Positions 34,109 to 46,694 of a stretch of 64,000 nucleotides of DNA are shown here, piece by piece. The DNA lies in NCBI GenBank assembly GCA_036850595.1, contig CM072159.1, forward strand, positions 5,545,978 through 5,609,977, in the 5' to 3' direction. How positions within the stretch are numbered: the first letter of the stretch is position 1; each line of letters opens with the position of its first letter. The position numbers were made by a program, and so were the translations under genes. Source of the DNA: Rhyacichthys aspro (taxonomy: Eukaryota; Chordata; Actinopteri; Gobiiformes; Rhyacichthyidae). The notes under the pieces are model-generated. The model made no database searches, was not told the origin of the DNA, and saw nothing but the letters and a program-made list of their open reading frames with translations.

Positions 34109-37100
34109 CACATCCTGTTGTTGACCTAGTATAACCTCCAATGTTCAGACACCCTGCAGAAGAGTAGTTCATGGGTTTGTTGGTGATGTTCATATTATAT
34201 GACTGCCACTGTATGATAAATTATACTCTATGCAGCTTGTTTGTCCATTACCTAGCCCTATTTGATGTTCATGTTCAGTTGCATAATATTGGTGAATTGT
34301 GTGTTGTAATTTGTAAACATACCTGTTATCTCTGCTACTTGTATGAACACAAATCCTGCATACAGTCTCCTATGAAGACAATTGTCAGGTGAGAGTCTGA
34401 TCTGATTCTCCTGACATTACTCAACAGGATACCTTTGAACGAGCACTTGCACTGAGGATGTTGCGTGACGTTTGTTTGCAAATGTTGGCCTGGGAATCCT
34501 GCCTATTAGGCTTTTAACTTTCTGTTTGCTCAAAATAACGATTACTCATTAAATACAATTTGGCAAAGTTCTTATAAATGCTAATTTTTATATGAATTTA
34601 ATTGGTATAAATCTTTACAAGAAATCTTGAACACAAACACACTTCTTCCCAAATAATGCTGTCAAAAATAACTGTAACTTCACTTTATTATACTATACTC
34701 TTTGTCCTTTTCCTCCGCAGAGTGAATTTCTTACCGTGGAGATGGTCTAGAGTCCAAATGCTCTCTTTATTGATAAAATATAGCAGAGTTGAGAAAAAGG
34801 TCAAGTGGTGTCACAGAGGCCAGGAAATGGTTTGACTGGAGTCAATTATTGATTAACCTGGTGTATTGAAATGGGCATGAACAATCCAGGCCATTTGAGG
34901 ACACACTTCTGTTTCATGCAGACTAAAGACCACAGGACAATAACAACAATTTAAAGGCTTACATTTTGTGTCTGTAATGTTTAGCTTTATATCTTTTTCA
35001 ACTTGAGGTGTGATAACACACATGGAGGGCTATGCAAATGACAAGTGAATTCTTAGTTTAGATTAGAGTGCACATAAGCATGCTGTTCAGTCTTTTCATT
35101 TCTGGAAAAAAGCCAAGAACTGCTGAATATGATGTTGAAATGTATAATGCTGTCTTGAAATTCCCAAGTAGGATCCTTGACTCTAATTTGCTATAGCATA
35201 AATTCTCCAGAGTATGAGCATCCATGCTTGTTTACTTATGAAAAGGTAATATTTGTTGATTAACACAGATGGTTCCACAGCTGCTCATATGAGTATCACA
35301 GGTCTCACTCCCATGTGGTGTAAGAAAATTAATTAACATCACTTTAGAAGCTAAACTAAGACAATAACAAACACAGAAAACAAGTAACATGTATACTGCA
35401 TATATGAAGTTTTTGCAGATTTTATACATGCAGTAATATTTCCTGTATAATGCCAAAGTGAGCAGCTGCACACATCACAGGAACCATGCAAGAACAGAAG
35501 GAATAGCTTAGAAGATCAGTATTTAGACAGACATGTTAGGCAGGGAGCTTGTGGCTGTGTTTCTATGTTTGTGTTAAATTCATGAGACATCTGGCATCCC
35601 TGAACCTGGTGTCCTCTATCCCAGCACATACACATACACATACACATATACACGCTCCAAAAGCTGAATAATGAGGTGTCATGTCTCTCTCTCACCCTGG
35701 GACCCCCGTTCACGCCTCATCCATTCACGTCGTCTTCCAAATCCATCTCCCACACTGTAAGTCTTCCTCACACACAGGATGGAGGTCAGGTCATGGAGCG
35801 GAGAGATGCGTCTTATTGAAAATAATTACAGCTGAGGACTTCTGATCCCTGGCCTCTTCAGTATAACACGCTCCTATTGGCTAGGCCGACTGGTGTGTGG
35901 CCTACCAGCTGCCCTGTTTGTCTCATGTGGTAAAGACCATTATTATGATTAATGAAGATATTATTTATCTAGCCAATAATTTGACAGCGGTGCAGGCTCT
36001 GGCTGCTCGCTACAATGGCTGCCTTTGTTACTTCCTTCATAAATTATCTCGTTTGCATCTGTATGGCATTCCTGTGTCAGAATTAACAATGGCTGAAATA
36101 TGAATTATTTTGAAAGCATTTTTACAACAGCTAGTAATTTGTGTTTTACACAGCAACCATGCAACAGTACACAATGTCGACACATCATTACTTTGATCAA
36201 TTGTAGCCCTTAACCCAGAATCCTAAAGGGCACTGGACCTGTTCAAATCTTGTATTATGCATTTTTGTAATCGGATCAAAAGTAGTCAGCTTTAATGGTT
36301 GTGTTCAGAGGTGGAACCAGGCCTCACTTGCTCACTTTATACTGTGCTAAAGCAGCACAATTCAAACTCTTTATATTGTTACCTTAGTTTTAAGACAATG
36401 ACCTCATGTTGCCACAGCAGGCGTTTTTATGGTGGGTATGTCCCTGTAAATCAACTGTGGTAAATGTGTGTACGACAACTCTTTGCTGTGTTCGAACCCA
36501 CTCCTTGGTCACAAGTGCACTATATTGTGATAATGCCATTAAAATATAATATTACCTTTGTTGAATGTGCTATAGACCAACACCAACATAGTGATTGTGG
36601 AGTTAGGCATTAGAGAATGGTTATTGTTTACTAAAAATGTAAATACAATACTAAGCAATGTCCAAAGCAGTCAGAGGGATCGGTAGGATGAAATCAGGAT
36701 GGGTTGGACATGTTCAAATCAGTCATCTTCATGTCAATAATTCAGATCACTTGGGATTAATTTACTTGGAATGCATTTGAAAGCTATGTCTGAACAAGGA
36801 CAGATGATTTTGTTAAAAATGTGGCATACATAGTCAGTGATCACTAAAACAATAAGACCTTTAACAAAACCCTTTAAAGATACAAACACCACTTAATAGC
36901 AAATAAAATAGTGACTTCTGATCATTTGCTTGATATTGCAATATGATATACAATTTCCAAAATCTACTTACTTAAAGTTATAATATTTGTGACTTTTGGG
37001 GGAAATTTAATCAATCCACACTTTATAGAAATACCCTTTATACCACATATATGGCCATCTAAAACAATGGGGAGTTGAACATAAATTTAAAAAACAACTT

Positions 37101-38529
37101 CTTTCAACCAATATTTTAACGCTATACTTCTAACTTGTTTGATTTTGAGTGTGTAGCTCTCTACCACAGAACTTACAGAATAAATATTACATAAATAATT
37201 TAACCCAAAGCCAAATTAAACCAGATTTTGACATTTACTCAGTGCTGTGCACTAATTAAAGAAAAGAACAGAGCCAGGACCAGGTCTCTTTACTGACACA
37301 TGACACACCTGAACATCCTGCACATGACATCTTAAATAGCTAAGAAACTGTTGATGTGCAGAAGTTACATTTGACAGTGATGCAGTGATGTAATCAGGTG
37401 AATACAGCATAAACACATTTACTGAATTACATCATCATTATAAGGATTAATGTCTTGGACTGCAACACTTGAACAAAGCTGTATGTTACATATTGTTAAT
37501 ACTGTGTGGCACGGTGCCTACTTCAACAATTCAGTGTGTTTTTGGTTTGTCAGAGCATTTAGCTGTTGATTTACAGTATTTACATCATTAAATGGAATAA
37601 ACTGTCATTTAAGCTGATCCACAAAAGTGCTTTGAATGGCTTCCCACCGTCAGTCTGTTTAAATATTCAAGCCTCTCAGCATCAACAGTTCACAAAGAAA
37701 GCGCAAAAGGCAAATCACAATGACAATAAGTCAACAATAAAAAAAATTATTTTGAAAGACTGTTTTTTGAGGGTGCCTGCATAGTTAAATATTTATGGCT
37801 CTTTTGTTTTTTGTCTTTGCTTTTAAAACCATCAGTAACAAAGTGGTGTAGAGTTATTGTGACTAAGGCATGCACAACTTACCAGTAACTTTTTAAGTCC
37901 CCATATACTACTAGTTTTTTGTTGCATTAGCTGCATTGTATCTATGTGTTGACAACTTTACAAAACTGTCGACACATGGTGTATTATAACTAATTCATAT
38001 ACCCCCATCTATTTGTTTGGCGGTTATTCATGTACTGGAGAACAGATGAAATACAAAGAGATACAGGAAATGAAATGGCAGCTTGTAGGAGGGCGCAGGA
38101 GTATGAGACAGATCATTTATTCAGACAGTATGCATATAGTATGAAGCATAATATAATTAACAGTGATTGTTAGACAAGATCCCTCTCTTACAGATACCAG
38201 GAAGAAAGTACAATACAATATCAAGCACCATCTAATTCCCAAAGCTCGATTCAGTTTTCCATCTTGTGCTCTCCTGAGACTGAAGGCACCAAAAACTAAA
38301 GTAATCTGATTAGTTAGGCAACCAAATGTAATAAAAAGCTGATTGTGTTAAGGTACAAACTCAAAATATAGTTTTTCCTAAATTCAGCAAACTTTTTGTG
38401 AGCAAAGCAGACACAACCAAAATGCTTCTCTGTAGTTAAAGGAATTGTGTGTACCACTCCTGCACCAGATCGATCAGTTTCCTTTGAATACATCGTGAAA
38501 GACTACCTGCGATGGAAAACTAATAAATT
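34109..38529. other. Non-coding stretch with a candidate conserved element
   Basis: No gene is recognised. Around 35870-36110 the sequence has even composition and dense homeodomain-like and GATA/AT words (TATGATTAATGA, GATATTATTTATCTAGCC, AATAATTTGACAG, ATAAATTATCTCG). It looks like a vertebrate conserved non-coding element. The single open frame there (35897-36103 plus) is unrecognised. Elsewhere nothing is nameable apart from a short microsatellite. Confidence 0.45.
35626..35652. repeat. (ACATAC)n microsatellite
   Basis: About four and a half units of a CA-rich hexamer with one change near the right end. Confidence 0.8.
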
Positions 38530-39069
38530 ATGCCATGGATTTTGGTCGATGGATTTGCATTGTGTTTTGTGACAAACAAGATGCATCAACAAAAGACTCT
38601 AACAGGCTCATTTAGGGTCAGTATGGGATATGCTGACGTTAAGCAAAGCTGCCCATACTTAATGGAAAGAGAGTTTGCTACAGTGGGAGAGTCATGTTTC
38701 TTTCCAAACAAAGGATTTGAAGTCACACAAGCCATGCAGATGAAGTATGGGCTTGCATGTCATTTATTATGTCCATGCTCATACATAAAAGAGGGTCTGT
38801 GTGCTTGCATTTTAAAACACAATGTCCTCCCTTATGGATATGTGTTTGCATTCCTGATTGTTACATGTGGTTTCCTCAGTGCCTTTGTCTACCCTTCTTG
38901 CTTCTATAGAATACATCCCTGTGAAATCACGCATTCACGCAGCAGCCTGCAGATCTACAGTGTGTGCTTGGTTGTGTGTCTATGTATGCGTGCGCCCTCT
39001 CCAGTTTTTCCCAACCCTTTTGGCCCGCTCGGCTCTCATGCTGAGGTATCCTTGCTCTCTGTATTGTGA
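38530..39069 (+). other. Longest open frame in the window (179 codons), coding status unsupported
   Basis: The frame starts at an ATG in good context (GCCATGG) 3 bases after an in-frame region ending in stops, and runs to TGA at 39069. The translation is Cys-rich with a hydrophobic stretch at about residues 101-126 and a second at 140-153. I recognise no family, repeat or motif. A second frame (38858-39088) is open over the same bases, suggesting stop-poor sequence rather than selection. A frame this long is mildly unusual for sequence of this composition, but there is no promoter, poly-A signal or splice evidence. Probably fortuitous. Confidence 0.12.
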
Positions 39070-41559
39070 TGTTTTTATCTGTGGGTGATTGCTACAGTTC
39101 CCCTCAGCCAAAACACACAGCTCTCTAAAGGCACACACAGTGCCAGCTTTAGCTGCCCTCTGAGGAGTATCCGTCAATAAAATATGAGTCCCGACATACA
39201 CACAGGCCAACAAACACTCCTGCTAACCCACGCATTCTCACACACGGGGGCCTGCCTCAGCTTGTGCGTTTACACTGCTGTGAACACCAACACTAAGTGG
39301 AAGTTTGCACGCAAACATGGCGGCCGTGGGAGTTACCTCAGGCCACCTGCTTTGTCATCCAACAAATCAAATGCTCTTCAGTCCATCCCTGCCTGATCTG
39401 ATTTGATGGTGAAACATGTTTCATTTATGACGACCCTGCCGTTTGTCCTTTGGCATCCTGGACCATCTCATCCCTCCTCTGCCCTCTGCACGAAGAGGAG
39501 GAAGTGTGACAAAGACTGATGCATGTAGGGGAGAGAGACTGAGTGGTGCCCGCCTGGGAATCTATTTGTGCTGGGGTTAGCGTGGGAACTGTTGGCACAG
39601 CATGCCTTGTTTGTTGATGCATCAGCTGACAGCAACAAACTTCATGTGAAGGGTCTCTGGGCTGAGTGGGTTTAAGTGGGCATCACTGTAGAGCAGAGGA
39701 TCAGAGCAATGAGAAGGAAAACACATCACTCCACCACAAACACAGGCCCTGGACAGTGGAGCTACTCACAGTGATACAATAGCTGCTCAACTACCAAGAT
39801 ATTACTACTGATACAAATGATAAAAGTGTGTTTATCTTCTGATAGAAAACAATTATACTCAGTTGATACAATTATGGCCATTGCCAAAGAGAATAACAGT
39901 CATTATATAGTTACCATAGCACCATCAATAGGCAGGATGGGGCATGAGCAGGTTGCAGTTCTGTTCTTGAATTGATCAGTTTGAAACAATACAAATGGAC
40001 AATTTTGAGTGAATCTGTCAAGGAAAAGTCTGTCAGAAACCTCCAAATTTGAAGCCCTTGTGGTCTGTCCCCAGCCTGCAGTGATCAATACCTTCAAAAA
40101 GTCAACAACAATGTCCATACCACACCTTCAGAGGTCTAATGAGGCCATATTGCTGTACAGCTCGGACAGTGGTGAAAAGAAATGAAATTTGATTAAATAC
40201 AAGTTTCACAAGTTTTTATCTACACACTTCAACAACACAACACTGTAACACATTAATATTTCGGTCTTTGAAGACTAAATACTAGGTATATGCCTTATAG
40301 CATATTATAATATAAATGCACTAGTGATGGTAAGCTTTATCCAGGCACATAAAAGGAGAATGCTTCCCCTCAAATAAGGACCCTCACATTGTCTGGTTGG
40401 TCCACACGATTTGTCAACACAGAATCAATGTTGGCAGAAAATCCTACATCCTACGTATAGCCACTCAACCTCGTGTAAAACATTTTTATTTACAAGAAAC
40501 ATGAATTGCTTATTCTGAACAAAAATTGCAAAGAACTTGAAACGGAAAATTTATGTTATATGCATAAAGTGAAATAATACAGCTGTAAATATATAGATTT
40601 AATCAACAGCAGATGACATTAGTCTTAAATTAGAAATGCTCCACTCTTGTTTATTTATGAAACATCATTCATCACAGCTGCAACTTCTTTAACAAGGTTC
40701 TCTATTATTTATCATTTTCCCATCTTACTGTAGCTCTACAGACAACACACAATAAAAGCACTGTACCAGCCGTGCGTTATAGATAAAACAATATGTGACG
40801 TACAGTGGTAACATACCGTTTAACATCACTCACTCAATCCTGAAAACTAAAGGGAGCTTTAAAGAAAAAGTGATTTGCCTTCTAGTTAAAAGTTCTGTCT
40901 CTGTCAAACTTTGCTAATTAGTGTTGACAATAAGAAGTGGACTTCTATTAATGAGTGTCTTATCGCTTTAGATCCAGACTATTAGGGTTTTTATGGTCTG
41001 GCTGGGGGGACATCAAGCGTGATGGGCTGACGTCTGCAGACCTATATGAGCCAGATAGTTCAATGCAATTTCAGCCAAAAAGCCACTGAATACAACAATA
41101 GTTTCTCACCAAAGAGCACATTTTGGTGATTTTACCATTTAAAAATGTGTTACCAAACTCATTTTTAGTTCCTATCTTTCTCTTTTATCCCCACCAATCA
41201 TTTTAAATACTACTCTCTTTTTCTTTGTCTGCCTTTTTGCCTTTGCTATACCCACATTCCTCTGTCTAATAATGGTCTTTTTGTGCTTCTTTCTTAGGGT
41301 TCCCTTGCATGTCTTCTCCAGCTCCTTGTGAATGGATGGGGTGCTTATTAAGGCCATTCTTTATCATTTAATGAAGTCGTTGGATTAAAGTTTGCTTTGG
41401 CGAGTGGAAGGGGAGGAGCACAGAGGAGTATTGCATTTAGGTGTAAAAATAGATGTGGCTCAGTTGAGGCTGGTAGTGATCTTGGGTGGATAGGCAAACA
41501 AATTCAGTTATATCAATAAATAGTTACAGTAAAATGAGATTTAAGACCAAGCTGCTCAG
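39070..41559. other. Non-coding stretch, no gene recognised
   Basis: A somewhat GC-richer patch (39180-39620) is open on both strands without recognisable peptides. The remainder is AT-leaning and featureless to me. Confidence 0.5.
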
Positions 41560-41960
41560 ACACGCCTTCATAAAGAGTCCTCACATAAGGGCGCCAACAT
41601 ACAGAGATATACCTCCGTCCACTAGAGGGCAGGCTCCAAAAGAAGAATTATATTTTAAAATCCAATGGCAACTTTACACATCTAAAAAACCCTTTTACAG
41701 CCTGGTACAAAAGATGGTTCTTATTATTATTGTTATGTGACATCTCTGGGGGGAGTGAATTATTTTTTTTTTTTAATTCTTTGGTTTGCCCTCAGTTTAA
41801 CTTTACAGTTGTGCATAATTAAGGGAGTGGCTACTTTGATTGACAGGGTGTCATTTTGCGTGGACCATGGCGGCCGCTAGCCTGTACGGTGCTAATGCTA
41901 GCTGCTAGGTGTTAGCTGTGTCATTTTTTGCTCTTCAGAGAAGTTTTGCATAAAACTACT
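41560..41960. repeat. Dispersed repeat-like segment (unclassified teleost repeat)
   Basis: Phrases such as CCACTAGAGGGCAGGCTCC, TGTGCATAATTAAGGGAGTG, GCTACTTTGATTGACAGG and GCTAATGCTAGCTGC resemble a repeat I associate with many fish genomes ('TGCATAATTAGGGGCGTGGCTACTTTGAGTGACAGG'). A second repeat-like segment lies at 43190-43425, and the two may belong to one composite element. Termini and class are not determined. Confidence 0.45.
41619..41632 (+). promoter_or_regulatory. CTCF-type core motif
   Basis: CCACTAGAGGGCAG fits every position of the vertebrate CTCF core consensus CCASYAGRKGGCRS. It lies within repeat-like DNA, and transposable elements are a known source of CTCF sites. Occupancy cannot be judged from sequence. 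A near match (CCACTAGAGGGAGA) lies at about 28528-28541. Confidence 0.4.
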
Positions 41961-43189
41961 GAGTTATTTTTCTGTAATATTATGTGCCCTTCATTAACAG
42001 ACCTTCCAAGAAGCTTGGCTCCAGTCTTTTTGGTGAGTAACATTCAAATTGTATATTTGCTTAATTCTTTATTAGCAATTTATTTTAGCAGCTATGCTAA
42101 CAGCCCTTAAGGCTGTTACCAGAGTTATCAAAGCAGTTAAAACCAGTCTCAAAATGAGATGGAAAAGTCCTATATATTTTGAATTTTAAGGAATATTTCT
42201 GTGTTAGATCTGGGGAAGTGCAATCTTAAATATATAAAATATAAAAAGATGTGGTGGCATTATTTTAATTGTTTATTAAGACAATAAAATGTGATTATCA
42301 TTTTCAAAAATGTAAGTAGTTAATGTAAAGCCAGGACATTACTGTGATTAGACTAGTTTTATATTTACTGGAATTTTGCTCTTAAGACTAAGTTTAATTT
42401 TTCCAAACATGATCCTGAGGCAGATATAATCTTTATTTTCAGGGCGCTGCAGGTGAAGCTGTTCGACGTTCTTTTTTGTCACAGGTTTGACACGTACTGG
42501 TGTAATCTTCAAGTAAATGTGGTTCACAGTCGTCCAGTGCTGTTCTTTCTCACAGGGCACACAGAAATACAAAGCTGTTTTTCAGTAAGTAACACTGAGA
42601 TTATACGTGTGACTAAATACTTGCATGCTTCTCAATTTAAACACTCATCAGTGTCACACTAAAAGAAATATATATTAAAAGTGGATCTGAGTGTTTCTTT
42701 ATCTATAGTTGTGTAGATGTGTAAATGGAAAATACAGGTCTTTCTAAATGCTGCACGTTTTCAGGGGTCCTGGGTTTAGCGTTATATGAACTAAAAGATC
42801 ATGGAGGCATTATAAATCTACTATTTGAATATCTTTACGTGATATATATGGCTTTTTTTTATTATTATCATATGAAATGAGAATGAGGCTTTATTATTTT
42901 ATAGTCAAAATGTGCCTCCCTCCCCAAATACTAAAGCCTTAATGTACAAAAGTTTCAAATTAGGGACAGATATTTAAACAAATATGAAGGATATAATGAT
43001 ATGTTTGAAAAACATGGTTTAATTTTTAACAGAGCTAGAAAGGTTTACCAGGCTAAGATAAAAATTTGCTCATGCTATGATATAAATAAAAATGCTTTAA
43101 TATTGATAATTATGATCTCATATTTACAGCAGGAGTTAAAATGAACTTTAACTTAAAATAACTTCCACAGCAGTTAGCAGCAGCAGCAT
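41961..43189. other. Unassigned AT-rich stretch between two repeat-like segments
   Basis: Includes a small perfect hairpin (TAACAGCC/GGCTGTTA, 42098-42118) and an exon-sized, more balanced patch at 42440-42620, open on the plus strand (42453-42662, 69 codons) with an unrecognised translation. The patch may be an internal part of a larger composite repeat. No gene assignment is made. Confidence 0.35.
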
Positions 43190-43425
43190 GTCATTAGCCT
43201 TTGCTTGTTCTGATCTGCTCAGAGATGAGGGGCGTGTTTCTGAACCGCGCATTTGAAAAGCCCGCCCAGGAGCAGTTTAGATGCTGCCCTCTCTGCCCAA
43301 TTTAGTAATATCCTCTGTAGGAAGAGTCAAAATATCCAAGATGGAAGCGTCTTTCATTGGTAGCTATTTGGATGAATTGGACCAAATTGCAATGAGACAT
43401 TGCTTCCATACATTCTATGTTTAGA
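43190..43425. repeat. Dispersed repeat-like segment
   Basis: GAGGGGCGTGTTTCTGAACC, AAGCCCGCCCAGGAGCAG, ATATCCAAGATGGAAGCG and CATTGCTTCCATACATTCTA read like parts of teleost dispersed repeats ('ATCCAAGATGGC', 'CCATTGCTTCCATACATTCTATG'). Composition is GC-richer than the flanks. The assignment rests on remembered phrases; boundaries are approximate. Confidence 0.35.
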
Positions 43426-45254
43426 CACCAAGTTAGTGCAACATGCTACCCTGTATTGTACAAACAAATGAAGCAAAATCTTTGGGCCAGACAATAAAAG
43501 TTTCTGAAGTTTGAAGACTGATAGAGGAGGTTAACATGCATTGCACCACGATGGTCACAAAATAAATGTAAATTGCACTGTTTACTATTGATAGGTGACA
43601 GCACTACCCAAGAACCTTACTTTGGTGTCATACATTGTGTGAAAGCCTACCAGCGCTGCACCCTCTGGAGCTTTGGGAGAGTAACAGACATTGTATGCTG
43701 CTGTACGTTGGCAAGTCTGTGAACAAGTACATTGTGTGGCACAGATGCTTACATATTACTGAACAAGTATACCTCCAGCCTAAATCATCTTCCTGTTCAG
43801 ATTGTCTTGTCACCTAGCATCAAGCTTTCCAGTGATGTCTTGTGTTGTTTTATTAAATATGTTTATACATGTCTGCCAGATATCCCATGTACACCTGCCT
43901 TACCTGTACTCTCTGTGCAGCTGTTGTGCTTTTGGGTCCACACCTGCCTTTGGTATCACTCTAAAGAGCAAGGCAACTGGTATAAAGCACTGTCACATCT
44001 ACTTGTTTACAAGCTGTTCTTCTTTGATATGGTCACATTTTTATTTTTGATACACCAATACATCATGGTCAGGACCGCATTGGTCTTTGGCTCGGTCTTG
44101 ACCAAATGCTCCACTTTTATTTGTAAACCAATCCACCAAAAGTGGCACCGTATATAGAGGATGTAGTAAATTAAACTTGTGTTAGCAGCGATATTATATT
44201 GTCGTGGGGTGAAAAATTGGGCCTTATGTCTTTCACACAAAGCATTTGTTTCCTGATGATATTGTACTGATCAGAATGCCAAGAACTTCTGCAAGTAGAT
44301 ACAGCAACTGTTTTATCACAAACAATCAGTTAAACACAGCAAAAATAACAGTTACTACAGAAGAGAAACTGGCAAGAGTAATAGGGATGGAGAGATGCTC
44401 TATGACTGACTCATATTAAAGCCTTTGAATAAATAAATGCCAGCAAATCAAGAGTGGAGAATTGTACCTCTACATTACCATACTGTTGCCATTTTGTGCT
44501 TGAGTTGTATTAAAAAAAGAACCCTTTTTGTGGCAATTCAGAGATATTGCTGGCGTCAACCTTAAACTCTCTGTTCTATGATCTTCCACAAGATTAAATG
44601 TCTATAAACATGTAAATACACATTTAAATATATACATGTATATTTACACAGTAAATGACAGGAAAGAGTTTATACCAGCGGGACGTAACATAGCTGCATC
44701 AAATGAACTTGTTTGATTAAATAAAACATCTAACTTCAATTGGTTGTTTGACTTTAGCATTCATTTGAAAACACTTAAACATTTATGCACAGCTTTGCAA
44801 AGCTTTGCAGAAAAAATGCAAGAAAAAAAAAAGTTAAGGCAGTGAACTTTATTTGACTCCACTGCTGAATGCAAAAGCAAAATCTAGACATTTTTGGTTT
44901 ATTCCTGCTGAAAGAATGCTCAAATACACTAAATGATGCAGAGCATTAGAGCAATAGCAGCTATAACACATTATAAATTTAGGAGTAAATCTCATCATAC
45001 ATTTAAGAGGGGTATGTTTTGAGGCAATCACAGTAGACTTCTCAGTGGATTTCTTGCAAAATAGATGGAATTGCAAGGTGAAGGTGTGCAATAAAAGAAA
45101 CCCACTAATTCATGAATGAAACATGAAGGCTTCCAAGTTAAGAATTTAATGGTACTCGCTTGTTTTAATGACTTTGGTTGTCTTTCACAAAGCGATCTAT
45201 TAAAATCTATAGGCTCTATGTGATGTACGATTCACATTCAGAGCACACAGGCTA
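43426..45254. other. Non-coding stretch, no gene recognised
   Basis: The longest frame (43732-44157 plus, 141 codons) gives a Cys/Leu-rich translation with no recognisable domain and overlaps other open frames on both strands. AT-rich palindromic words (TATACATGTATA) occur at about 44630-44645. Confidence 0.5.
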
Positions 45255-45365
45255 ACGTTTTGATATTCGGTTTGAAGAGGAGCGGGACTAGCAACTTTGT
45301 CCTGATGTACATCCTCAGGGGAATAGCAACATCAATAAAGTGTGGGAGCTTTTAAGTTGGAATCG
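45255..45365. repeat. Possible retroelement 3' UTR remnant
   Basis: GGCTAACGTTTTGATATTCGG, then CCTGATGTACATCCTCAGGG, then CAACATCAATAAAGTGTGGGA and GCTTTT are reminiscent of retroelement tails in fish ('...GAAACGTT...AATAAAGTGTGGGAGCTTTT'). An AATAAA poly-A-type signal is included. Weak, memory-based. Confidence 0.25.
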
Positions 45366-46354
45366 GGCTGCGCTATAGGATTCTATCTCTCAAACCAAGG
45401 AGACTGTTCTTTGTGATGCTACCTGTGTCGGAGGATTGAGATATCTCAGCTTTAGGAGGCTCTTTTCTCTTCTTCTCTTCTTCTCCTCCTTGTATCCATT
45501 TTGCCTTTAATTTCAAACATAATCAGACTTTCTTAGACATTTATGCATTTTTATTATATCAATAACGTGTGGATGCAACTATATAAAGCCCCAAATGTAA
45601 CGTGACTCAGAGTGTTCTATATCGTCCATAATGGCAGGCAAAAGACATAAGCTATTTGTCACAAAACATAAAAATCATAATCCCTGACTCATCATGCACC
45701 AGGCATTATTAAAAGAGCCTAAATCACGTGAACCTACAACACAGGCATTAGCTCTGTCCAGCCCTGTACCTTATGGCTGTACCATGTCACTACAAAATGC
45801 TTGTAGGTCTACAAATGTAAAAGAAAGAGATATAGAATTACATGTGTTCTGCAGCATTGCCTGCTCTGTAAATCAATAATGTATGTTGTCAGGTTAAAAC
45901 AGCTGGATGCCAGATAACGCTGAGAAATGCCACTTCAAAGTGACTCACCAGATTTGACATGAGAAAAGAAAATGAGAGCGTATTCTTTTACTCAATGAAA
46001 GATGTCACACACCTGCAGAAATGAGTAAAGAAAAGAAAAGTGTGTCAAATTTGTATCAGTCTGAACCGCTGTGAATCCACAGACACCACAGCACTGTCTA
46101 TTCTAGTGCTTTCTGTCACAAATGATTGAATTGTGCATGGTTCTGCCGCTGCTGCTTCTTCCAACTAAAAGATTGTCACACACTTTGTATTGAACATGAT
46201 TTCAACTGCAACAGGCACATTTTATTTGTACAACTTGGGAAACTGTAAGAGTATAGTGTAACTGATCTAATTCAGTGTATGAAGACAACAACAGTACTGT
46301 ACAGTAGACTGAACTCCAGTTGATCAGATACCATTTACGATATAAGTTAAAGCA
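45366..46354. other. Non-coding stretch, no gene recognised
   Basis: Includes a pyrimidine-rich patch near 45455-45495 (CTTCT repeats). No coding evidence. Confidence 0.5.
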
Positions 46355-46694
46355 CATGTACGGTATGTTGACCCTGTGGAGCTCCTGACGGACAGTTCTG
46401 GTGGAAACAGAAGAGTTGAGGTGCACATTTAATTCTGCAGTGAGTTGGGCAGCTGTGGTTTTATGTTTTTTGGATACAATCCTGGTTAGCACCCTGACAT
46501 CTCTTTCAGACAGCTTTCTCTTGCGTCCACAGTTACTCCTGTTGGATGTAGTTCAACCTGCATGGTGGTGCTGACATTAGCCTGTATACTGTGGCTCTTG
46601 ATACACAACAAAGACTTGCTGTTCTGGTCACAGATGCGCCAGCGAGACGCGCATCAACAATTTGTCCTCTTTTGAAGTCTGATGTCTCCCATTA
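46355..46694 (-). pseudogene. Tc1-type transposase, N-terminal fragment, broken
   Basis: Tc1 transposases bind the terminal repeats through an N-terminal pair of helix-turn-helix motifs and cut DNA with a C-terminal DDE catalytic domain. Here only the N-terminal part is present. The best-preserved portion is in one frame at about 46376-46492, reading ...RIVSKKHKTTAAQL...VHLNSSVSTRTVRQELH..., which corresponds to the second helix-turn-helix. The part upstream (46495-46694) is recognisable at the DNA level (RLQKRTN-like start, a SRATV-type segment, RKRKLS-type segment) but needs at least one frame change, near 46555-46575. After RVNIPY the frame runs into unrelated sequence. All catalytic residues are absent. 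Confidence 0.85.

Noticed and set aside
42440..42620. Exon-like patch with AG/GT-type borders
   Set aside because: Translation is unrecognised and the patch lies between two repeat-like segments, so an element-internal origin is more likely.
43732..44157. 141-codon open frame on the plus strand
   Set aside because: Cys/Leu-rich translation reflects base composition; several frames on both strands are open here.
44600..44650. Possible hairpin from TGTAAATA...TATTTACA
   Set aside because: AT-only arms of eight bases are expected by chance in sequence this AT-rich.
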